Below are positions 1 through 6,459 of a stretch of DNA of 64,000 nucleotides, piece after piece. Below the pieces are notes generated by a model. The model made no database searches and was not told the DNA's origin. It saw only the letters and a program-made list of their open reading frames with translations. This DNA comes from Cohnella sp. OV330. GTDB lineage: Bacteria; Bacillota; Bacilli; Paenibacillales; Paenibacillaceae. Position 1 is the first letter of the stretch. Every line of letters begins with the position of its first letter. The translations under genes and the position numbers were made by a program. The stretch covers positions 212,966 through 276,965 of the forward strand of contig NZ_FOKE01000012.1 in NCBI RefSeq assembly GCF_900112065.1, written 5' to 3'.

Positions 1-2531
1 GCCAGCCCTGCCCCGCGCCGATGCGGCTGCGGCAGCTGCACCGCCGACTGCTCGAACTCGCCGAGCTCGCTCAGCATCGGCGACTCGTCGCGCTCGTCGC
101 TGGCGACGTCCACGCGTCCGCCGCGACCGCGCTTGCCGCCGCCCGGCTTCGCGCCGGCGGCCACGAACGGCGGCGCCGCGTGCCCGGCGCCGCTATCCCC
201 GCGCGCGCCGCCGCGACGTCCGCCGCCTTCGCCGCGCCCTGCTCCGCCGCGACTGCCTTCCGCCGCCGGCGATTCCCCGCCGCCGCGGCGCTTCTTGCCC
301 TTGCGCGCGCCCGCGAACCCGCCGGCGCCGCCTTGTCCCCCATTGCTTCGCTGGCCCGCTCCGCCGCCTCTGCTCTCGCTGCGCGGCTTCATGCCGACCA
401 CTTCGAAGTCGATGTTATAATCGTCCATGTTCACCCGTCCCACTCTGATCCGCACTTCGTCTCCCAATCGGTACACCTTGCTCGTGCGCTCGCCGAGCAG
501 CGCCATCTGGCGCTCGTCGAAGTGGTAGTAGTCGTCGCTCATCTCGCCGAGACGGACCAGACCCTCCACCGTATTGTCGAGCACGATGAACATCCCGAAG
601 CCGGTCACGCCGCTGATGATGCCGTCGTATTCCTCGCCGATCTTGTCCAGCATGAATTCGGCCTTCTTCAGCTTGCTCGTGTCGCGCTCCGCGTCGACGG
701 CCACGCGCTCTCTCTCGGACGACTGCTGCGCGATGTCCGGCATGCGTACCGCCCATTGCTCGAGACGTTCCTCCGGCAGCGCTCCGCCGTTCTCCAGCAC
801 CTCGCGCATGACACGATGAATGACCAGGTCCGGGTAACGCCGGATCGGGGACGTGAAGTGCGTGTAAAATTCGGCCGCGAGCCCGAAGTGTCCGAGGCTC
901 TGCGAATCGTATTTGGCTTGCTTCATCGAACGCAGCATCATCGTGCTGATGACGTTCTCTTCCTTCGTACCGCGAATCTGCTCCAGCAGATCCTGCAGCG
1001 CGCGCGGATGCACGGAATTGCCCTTGCCGCGCACCGTATAGCCGAGGTTCGAAGCGAACTGAACGAACGTCAGCAGCTTCTCGCTGTCCGGATCCTCATG
1101 AATCCGGTACAGGAACGGCACCTTCAGCCAGTGGAAATGCTCCGCCACCGTCTCGTTCGCCGCCAGCATGAACTCCTCGATGATCTGCTCGGCGATCGAG
1201 CGCTCGCGCTTCACGATGTCGACCGGCTTGCCTTCCTCGTCCACGATGACCTTGGACTCCTCGAAGTCGAAGTCGATCGCGCCGCGGCGCATCCGGCTGT
1301 CGCGCAGCGCCAGCGCCAGCTCGCGCATCGTGCGGAACGTCTCGACGAGCGGCGCGTACCGCTCCATCTGCTCCGGATCCTCGTCGACGAGGATCTTGCG
1401 GACGTTCGTGTAGGTCATGCGCTCCGTCGTCTTGATAACGCTGGTGAAAACGTCGTGGCGGACCCGCTTCATCGTGCCGGCTTCGAACTCCATCTCGCAG
1501 GACATCGTCAGGCGGTCCACCTTCGGATTCAGCGAGCAGATGCCGTTCGACAGCCGGTGCGGCAGCATCGGAATGACGCGGTCGACGAGGTACACGCTGC
1601 AACCGCGGTTGTACGCTTCCTCGTCCAGCCGGGACTTGTCCTTCACGTAGTAGCTGACGTCCGCGATATGTACGCCGAGCAGATAGTTGCCGTTCGGCAA
1701 TCGCTCCACGTTTACCGCGTCGTCCAGATCCTTGGCGTCTTCGCCGTCGATCGTCACGATCGTCTTGCCCCGCAGGTCGCGCCGGCCTTGGGCGACGATC
1801 TCTTCCTCGGAGATGGCGTCCGGCGCGGCTTCCGCTTCGGCGTTCACCTCGTCCGGGAACTTCTCCGGCAGACCGTGCTTGCGGATGATGCTGAGGATGT
1901 CGACCCCGGGATCGTCCTTGTGGCCGAGCACCTCGACGATCTCGCCTTCGGCGGCCGCCTTGCCCTCCGGATAGTGCACGATGTCGGCTACGACCTTCTG
2001 TCCGGTTACCGCACCTTTGAAATTCGCCGGACGGACGTAGATCTCCTTGTTGATCCGCTTGTCGTCCGGAATGACGAGCCCGTAGCTCTCGTGATGCTCG
2101 AACACGCCGACGACCTGCGTGACGGCCCGGCTGACGATCTTCACCACTTCGCCTTCCATGCGGCTGCCGTCGTGGTTTTTGGACGTGATACGGGCGAGTA
2201 CGATATCCCCGTTCATCGCGCCCTTCAGATCGTTCGCGTTAATATAGAGATCCGGATGTCCCTCCTGCTCGGGCAGCAGGAAGGCGAAGCCCTTCGCGTG
2301 CACCTGCAGCCGGCCCCGCAGCAGATTCATTTGCTCGGGCAGGCCGTAGCGCTGCGCGCGGGAACGCATGATTTTCCCCGCTTCCTCCATCTCCGTCAAC
2401 AGACGCAGAAATGCCTTGAAGTCGGCGGCGTCCGTAATCTCGAAGTGTTCTTCGAGCTCCTTGTACGTGAGCGGCTTGTAGTCTGGATTCTTCATCATCT
2501 CGAGCAGCTCCTGCTCGCTCCACGATGGCAC
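1..2531 (-). CDS. rnr: Ribonuclease R (3' end beyond window)
   Basis: RNase R is a processive 3'-5' hydrolytic exoribonuclease that degrades structured RNA and works with tmRNA/SmpB in ribosome rescue. About 840 codons are visible; the stop lies outside the window. An N-terminal winged-helix-like segment is followed by cold-shock domains (about residues 70-230), the RNB catalytic domain with its metal-binding Asp cluster DGEDAKDLDD (about 264-273), an S1 domain (about 640-720) and a long tail very rich in Gly, Arg and Lys. The start is either ATG at 2537, which runs into the Shine-Dalgarno GAGGTGA, or GTG at 2531, which is spaced five bases from it; I chose GTG. It lies downstream of secG, as in Bacillus subtilis. 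A terminator separates the two genes. Confidence 0.95.
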   Translation of the reverse strand, partial: MPSWSEQELLEMMKNPDYKPLTYKELEEHFEITDAADFKAFLRLLTEMEEAGKIMRSRAQRYGLPEQMNLLRGRLQVHAKGFAFLLPEQEGHPDLYINANDLKGAMNGDIVLARITSKNHDGSRMEGEVVKIVSRAVTQVVGVFEHHESYGLVIPDDKRINKEIYVRPANFKGAVTGQKVVADIVHYPEGKAAAEGEIVEVLGHKDDPGVDILSIIRKHGLPEKFPDEVNAEAEAAPDAISEEEIVAQGRRDLRGKTIVTIDGEDAKDLDDAVNVERLPNGNYLLGVHIADVSYYVKDKSRLDEEAYNRGCSVYLVDRVIPMLPHRLSNGICSLNPKVDRLTMSCEMEFEAGTMKRVRHDVFTSVIKTTERMTYTNVRKILVDEDPEQMERYAPLVETFRTMRELALALRDSRMRRGAIDFDFEESKVIVDEEGKPVDIVKRERSIAEQIIEEFMLAANETVAEHFHWLKVPFLYRIHEDPDSEKLLTFVQFASNLGYTVRGKGNSVHPRALQDLLEQIRGTKEENVISTMMLRSMKQAKYDSQSLGHFGLAAEFYTHFTSPIRRYPDLVIHRVMREVLENGGALPEERLEQWAVRMPDIAQQSSERERVAVDAERDTSKLKKAEFMLDKIGEEYDGIISGVTGFGMFIVLDNTVEGLVRLGEMSDDYYHFDERQMALLGERTSKVYRLGDEVRIRVGRVNMDDYNIDFEVVGMKPRSESRGGGAGQRSNGGQGGAGGFAGARKGKKRRGGGESPAAEGSRGGAGRGEGGGRRGGARGDSGAGHAAPPFVAAGAKPGGGKRGRGGRVDVASDERDESPMLSELGEFEQSAVQLPQPHRRGAGL

Positions 2532-2686
2532 TGGCATCACCTCATCTTCCAATAGTATACACGATTTAGCGGTGAGCCAATCGGAGCGCAGCAAGATGTC
2601 CCGAACCAAATATCGCTACGGTACCGGGACGCGGTCGGACGGGGAAGCAGACGCTTGGTAAATCGCACCAGGCCGATTCGCGATAC

Positions 2687-2716
2687 AAAAAAAGCGGGAA
2701 GCCCGTGCTTCCCGCT
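2687..2716 (-). terminator. Rho-independent terminator of secG
   Basis: On the minus strand a perfect 10-bp stem (AGCGGGAAGC / GCTTCCCGCT) with a 4-base loop is followed by a run of T. It sits just after the secG stop codon, so rnr is transcribed by read-through or from its own promoter. Confidence 0.9.
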
Positions 2717-2731
2717 TGATCGACGTTGCAA

Positions 2732-2968
2732 TTACACACTCACGACGTAAGCAACGACCAAGGACAGAACGAAAAATCCGACTGCCAGAACGATCGTGAG
2801 GCGTTGAAGGAACAGATCCAATCCCCGTGCCTTTTGCTTGCCGAACAAGTGCTCCGCACCGCCGGAGATGGCGCCCGACAGGCCTGCGCTCTTGCCGCGC
2901 TGCAACAATACGGTGCCGATCAGACCGAGCGAGAAAATGACCAGTACGATTTTCAAAGCGATTTCCAC
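2732..2968 (-). CDS. secG: Preprotein translocase subunit SecG
   Basis: SecG is the small accessory membrane subunit of the SecYEG protein-export channel. The 79-residue product has two hydrophobic helices (about residues 3-23 and 55-75) joined by the conserved cytoplasmic loop containing LLQRGKSAGLSGAISGGAE and FGKQKARGLD. The start is GTG at 2968: it gives the normal family length and is preceded at 8 bases by a G6 Shine-Dalgarno tract (2977-2982). An upstream ATG at 3019 in the same frame would add 17 residues not found in the family. rnr follows it, as in B. subtilis. Confidence 0.93.
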   Translation of the reverse strand: MEIALKIVLVIFSLGLIGTVLLQRGKSAGLSGAISGGAEHLFGKQKARGLDLFLQRLTIVLAVGFFVLSLVVAYVVSV

Positions 2969-3033
2969 TGCTTCCACCCCCCGTGATGCCGGAACACTGA
3001 GAAACGGTTCAATAGGCATAAAACGTTAGTTTC

Positions 3034-3063
3034 ATAATAGCACAAGCCCCAGGAACGTAGCAA
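3034..3063 (-). promoter_or_regulatory. Candidate sigma-A promoter for secG
   Basis: Minus strand TTGCTA (3058-3063), 18-base spacer, TATTAT (3034-3039). It lies about 65 bases upstream of the secG start in otherwise non-coding DNA. Confidence 0.5.
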
Positions 3064-3081
3064 CCATAGCTTTAAAGGAAC

Positions 3082-3122
3082 AGAAAGCCCGGCCGCCGGT
3101 CATGCCGGATGCTGGGCCTTCT
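3082..3122 (-). terminator. Candidate terminator of the catalase gene
   Basis: A long stem-loop on the minus strand (AGAAGGCCC pairing with GGGCTTTCT, with an inner CCGG/CCGG stem) is followed by a T-rich stretch broken by G and C. It is about 55 bases past the catalase stop. The broken T tract makes this less certain than the other terminators. Confidence 0.45.
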
Positions 3123-3176
3123 GCTGCCGCGCTAGTCGTCCTGCGCAACGGTACCGTCAATATCCATCGTTACGGT

Positions 3177-4781
3177 TCAATACCCGTCCGTCTCTCCGCC
3201 CAGCTTCTTCGCTTCTTCGACGCCGGCGTCCGAAGCGGCCGCTCCCGTGGCCGGATTGCCGTGCTGCAGCCCGTTCGCCTCCAGCCCCTCGCGAACGCGG
3301 CGGCCGTAGTCCGGATCGGCCTGCGTAAAATAGCCGATCATCCGCTCGCGAATGTCCGCTTTGCAGATGCTGAGGTTCGCGACCAGGTTCGCGATCAGCT
3401 CGTCGCGCTCCCAGTCCTCGAACGCGCGGTACGTCTCTCCCGCCTGCTTGAAGTCGTTCGGCCGGTCGATTTTCTGCCGCACGAGCTTCGCATTGTACGC
3501 CGGCTCGTGATCCTTGCCCGGCTTGGGCGCTTCCTTCAGCCCGCCGAGCGAGGAAGGCTCGTAGTTGACGTGCGGGCTTTGGCCAGGCGCCGAGTCGACG
3601 TTGTACGCCATCTGACCGTCCCGCTGGTTCGTCGCGACATGCGTCTTGGGCGCATTGATCGGCAGCTGCAGATAGTTCGTGCCGACGCGATGGCGCTGCG
3701 TGTCCGAATAGGAGAACGTCCGTCCCTGCAGCAGCTTGTCGTCCGAAAAGTCGAGACCGTCCACCAGTACACCGGTACCGAACGCGGCCTGTTCCACTTC
3801 CGCAAAGTAATTAGCCGGATTGCGGTCGAGAACCATCTTGCCGACGGGCAGCATCGGCGCCACGTCTTCCGGCCACAGCTTGGTCGGGTCGAGCGGGTCG
3901 AAGTCGAGCTCGGGATGCTCGTCGTCGCTTAAAATCTGCACCCGCAGCTCCCACTCCGGATACTCCCCTTTTTCGATCGCCTCGTAAAGGTCCTGCGTCG
4001 CATGGCTGTAGTTCTTGCTGATGATCTTGTCGGCATCGGCCTGCGTCAGGTTGCGGATCGGCAGCTTGAGCGGCTCGAAGTGGTACTTGACGAGCACGCC
4101 GACGCCGTCCTTGTTAACCCATTTATACGTGTTGACGCCCGAGCCCTGCATCTGCCGATAGTTCGCCGGAATTCCCCAGGGTGAAAAAAGGAACGTGACC
4201 ATATGCGTAGCTTCAGGCGTAAGCGAGAGAAAGTCGAACATGCGCTCCATATTGTTGACGTTCGTCACCGGATCCGGCTTGAACGCGTGCACCATGTCTG
4301 GAAATTTCAGCGGATCGCGGATGAAGAAGATCTTGAGGTTGTTGCCGACGAGATCCCAGTTGCCGTCCTCCGTATAGAACTTGACCGCGAATCCGCGCGG
4401 ATCGCGCAGCGTCTCCGGGGAGTGGCCGCCGTGCACGACGGTCGAAAAACGAACGAATACCGGCGTCCGCTTGCCCGCCTCCTGGAACAGCTTCGCGCGC
4501 GTATACTTCGAGACGGGCTCTTCACCCGCCTTTCCGTACGCTTCGAAGTAGCCGTGCGCCCCGGCGCCGCGCGCATGCACGACCCGCTCGGGAATGCGCT
4601 CGCGGTCGAAGTGCGTGATTTTCTCGAGGAAATGATAGTTTTCCAGCGTCGTCGGACCTCTGCTGCCCACCGTTCGCACGTTCTGGTTGTCCGTGATCGG
4701 ATGTCCTTGGCGATTGGTCAGCGTCATATCCGTTTCCGCGCCTTGTTGTTGTCCGCCGTTCTGATTCGTCTCGTTCGCCAT
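3177..4781 (-). CDS. katA: Monofunctional heme catalase
   Basis: It disproportionates hydrogen peroxide to water and oxygen in the cytoplasm. The 534-residue protein covers the whole small-subunit catalase fold. The distal His69 sits in RVVHARGAGAHG, the distal Asn141 in YTEDGNWDLVGNN, and the heme-ligating Tyr358 in RTFSYSDTQRHR. A Gln/Asn-rich N-terminal stretch of about 20 residues and a short Ala/Gly-rich C-terminal extension flank the core. The ATG at 4781 is seven bases after GAGGTGA; an ATG six bases upstream is too close to that site. The gene is a single unit with a striking 26-bp dyad just upstream (4800-4825), which may be its operator. The clade cannot be fixed without a tree, so the katA symbol is by function. 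Confidence 0.95.
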   Translation of the reverse strand: MANETNQNGGQQQGAETDMTLTNRQGHPITDNQNVRTVGSRGPTTLENYHFLEKITHFDRERIPERVVHARGAGAHGYFEAYGKAGEEPVSKYTRAKLFQEAGKRTPVFVRFSTVVHGGHSPETLRDPRGFAVKFYTEDGNWDLVGNNLKIFFIRDPLKFPDMVHAFKPDPVTNVNNMERMFDFLSLTPEATHMVTFLFSPWGIPANYRQMQGSGVNTYKWVNKDGVGVLVKYHFEPLKLPIRNLTQADADKIISKNYSHATQDLYEAIEKGEYPEWELRVQILSDDEHPELDFDPLDPTKLWPEDVAPMLPVGKMVLDRNPANYFAEVEQAAFGTGVLVDGLDFSDDKLLQGRTFSYSDTQRHRVGTNYLQLPINAPKTHVATNQRDGQMAYNVDSAPGQSPHVNYEPSSLGGLKEAPKPGKDHEPAYNAKLVRQKIDRPNDFKQAGETYRAFEDWERDELIANLVANLSICKADIRERMIGYFTQADPDYGRRVREGLEANGLQHGNPATGAAASDAGVEEAKKLGGETDGY

Positions 4782-4799
4782 CCCATGGTCACCTCTATA

Positions 4800-4825
4800 A
4801 GTAAGAATGAATCGCTATTCTTACT
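4800..4825. promoter_or_regulatory. Perfect dyad upstream of catalase, candidate operator
   Basis: Two 9-bp arms, AGTAAGAAT and ATTCTTACT, are separated by 8 bases and lie just upstream of the catalase Shine-Dalgarno site. The spacing does not fit the PerR/Fur 7-1-7 box. It could be the operator of another peroxide or stress regulator, or a 5'-UTR hairpin. Confidence 0.4.
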
Positions 4826-4906
4826 CTATCCCTGGACTGGCAGGATATGCATGAAGATGGTATGAATTCCGCATGAAGGGGAGGTGAAGAATGAGGCGCG
4901 CATAGC

Positions 4907-4932
4907 AAAAAGCCCGGCCGTCCGGCCGGGCT
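4907..4932 (-). terminator. Terminator of the sugar isomerase-like gene
   Basis: On the minus strand a 10-bp GC-rich stem (AGCCCGGCCG / CGGCCGGGCT) with a 2-base turn is followed by TTTT, 28 bases past the stop codon. Confidence 0.85.
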
Positions 4933-4959
4933 GTCGTCAGCGAATCGCGGTGCGGTCTT

Positions 4960-5730
4960 TTAGATCCAGCCGCGCTCCTTGAACCAAGCGTAGTTCAGCT
5001 TCGCGCTCTCGAGCGAGCTCACGTCGTACTGCTCCTGCTCGATGATGACGTACTCGACGCCCGCCTTCTCGGCAGCCGCCAGCGCGGAGTCCCAATCGAC
5101 CGAGCCCTTGCCGATCTCGGTGTCCTTGCCGTCGTCCTTGAAGTCCTTGGCATGCACGAGCGGCAGGCGGCCTGCGTACTTCTCGATGAACGCGGCGGGA
5201 TTCTGGCCTGCGACCTTCACCCAGCCGAGGTCGAATTCGAAGGTCAGCTCTTCAGCCGACAGCTGTTCGGCGAGGTGATCGATAACCAGCTTGCCGTCCT
5301 GGGCCGGCTTGAATTCGAACGCATGGTTGTGGTAGCCGAATTCGAGGCCGGCCGCGCGCACGGCCGCGGAAGCGCGCTTCAGCGTGTCGGCGAACTTGTT
5401 GACGTCCTCGACGGACGGATTTTCGGGCAGCGGGTAGTAAGGCACGACGAATCGCTTGACGCCGAGCTCCTTATAATAGGCGACCTTCTCGTTCAGGTCG
5501 GATTCGAACTTGTCCGGCTCCTGCACGTTCAGGCCGACGTGCGCCGAGTTGACGTTCAGGCCTGCGTCTGCCAGCGCCTTCTTCAGGTCGGCGGCGGAAA
5601 CGCCGTAGTTGCCGGCCAATTCGACGTTCTTGTATCCGATCTCGGCGATCTCGCGGATCGTGCCGAGGAAGTCCTTCTCGCTGCGGTCGCGTACGGAGTA
5701 AAGCTGGATGCCCACTTGCGGCTTGCTCAT
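4960..5730 (-). CDS. Sugar phosphate isomerase/epimerase (xylose isomerase-like TIM barrel)
   Basis: A 256-residue protein of the AP-endonuclease-2/xylose-isomerase-like TIM-barrel family, the group that holds IolE, IolI and hydroxypyruvate isomerase. Family hallmarks are the opening VGIQLYSVRD, the metal-site regions YHNHAFEF and FEFDLGWV, the HAKDF strand and a late Glu in YVIIEQEQYD. Members isomerise or epimerise sugars or keto-acids with a divalent metal. The substrate cannot be told from sequence. ATG at 5730 is nine bases after GGAGG; an in-frame ATG two codons upstream is too close. It has its own terminator and stands apart from the mannosidase cluster by about 700 bp, though a role in sugar catabolism beside it is plausible. 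Confidence 0.85.
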   Translation of the reverse strand: MSKPQVGIQLYSVRDRSEKDFLGTIREIAEIGYKNVELAGNYGVSAADLKKALADAGLNVNSAHVGLNVQEPDKFESDLNEKVAYYKELGVKRFVVPYYPLPENPSVEDVNKFADTLKRASAAVRAAGLEFGYHNHAFEFKPAQDGKLVIDHLAEQLSAEELTFEFDLGWVKVAGQNPAAFIEKYAGRLPLVHAKDFKDDGKDTEIGKGSVDWDSALAAAEKAGVEYVIIEQEQYDVSSLESAKLNYAWFKERGWI

Positions 5731-5736
5731 CGTCAT

Positions 5737-6014
5737 TTACCTCCAAATAGGGGATTAGCGCGGACGCGCTTATAGCGTTTATTGTGCTTGATCCTATTAT
5801 AGGCATTCAAGGAGAACGCTTACGATTCCGATATTAGCTCATTTTATATGGCATTTGGACTTCGTGACCCGCGCCCGCGCCCGCCGCTCCCTTTCATGCC
5901 GTTAACGGGTACATCATGCCGCACCCATTTTCGGCCCAACGGCACCAAAAGGTCACGATGTTCCGCCGAGCTTTGCTATGCCCAGCGCATCCCTTCACAC
6001 CCTAGCCGCTACGG
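5737..6014. other. Intergenic region upstream of the isomerase gene
   Basis: There is no credible gene here. On the minus strand TATAAT occurs about 60 bases before the isomerase start, but no good -35 box accompanies it. A short GC hairpin (AGCGCG/CGCGCT) lies at about 5756-5773. The remainder has no structure I could recognise. Confidence 0.4.
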
Positions 6015-6058
6015 CAAAAAACGGGATGGAAGCAGATCGTCCTGCTACCATCCCGTTT
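6015..6058 (-). terminator. Terminator of the mannosidase operon
   Basis: On the minus strand an 11-bp stem (AAACGGGATGG / CCATCCCGTTT) with an inner GCAG/CTGC stem runs into T6. It is about 400 bases past the stop codon of the last mannosidase gene, so the 51-bp repeat array in between would be transcribed as a long 3' UTR. Confidence 0.8.
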
Positions 6059-6080
6059 ACATGTTGGCTGATTAACAATC

Positions 6081-6458
6081 TAAAGTAACGCTGTACGACG
6101 CTAATTCGCCGCTACAGACGGTCTGCACGCTAAAGTAACGCCGTACTATGCTACTTCGCCGCTACGACTGTCTTCACGCTAAAGTAACGCCATACGATGC
6201 TACTTTCGTCGCTCCGTCCGGTCAGCACGCTAAAGTAACGCCATACGATGCTACTTTCGTCGCTCTGTCCGGTCAGCACGCTAAAGTAACGCCATACGAT
6301 GCTACTTTCGCCGCTACGGAAGGTCAACACGTTAAAGTAACGCCGTACGACGCCACTTTCACCGCTATGGACGGTCAGCTCGCTTAAGAAACGCTATACG
6401 ATGCTACTTTCGCCTTTACGGCCGGTCAGCACGCAAAAGTAACGCTGTATGACGTTAC
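6081..6458. repeat. 51-bp tandem repeat array (about 7.5 copies)
   Basis: Units begin at 6081, 6131, 6180, 6231, 6282, 6333, 6384 and 6435. The first two are 50 and 49 bp, the next five exactly 51 bp, and the last is partial. Each carries the consensus TAAAGTAACGCCATACGATG followed by CTACTTTCGCCGCT and a GGTCAGCACG segment. AAAGTA and TACTTT inside each unit form an imperfect 26-bp dyad. The last unit ends just after the stop codon of the GH38 gene. As 51 is divisible by three, one plus-strand frame stays open and would encode 17-residue repeats, but it has no ribosome site. Confidence 0.9.
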
Positions 6459-6459
6459 C

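Noticed and set aside
21..2555. An 844-codon open frame on the plus strand opposite rnr
   Set aside because: It is a shadow of RNase R in GC-rich DNA. The product is a low-complexity Arg/His/Leu/Val-rich string without domains, and the minus strand encodes an unmistakable RNase R.
2537..2731. 64-codon minus-strand frame between secG and rnr
   Set aside because: It begins inside the secG terminator and has no ribosome site or family match.
6148..6387. 79-codon plus-strand frame encoding 17-residue repeats
   Set aside because: It exists because the repeat unit is 51 bp. There is no Shine-Dalgarno site or promoter and the array lies in the 3' UTR of the opposite strand.
6081..6458. Possible CRISPR array
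   Set aside because: The whole 51-bp unit repeats without unique spacers, and there are no cas genes in the window.
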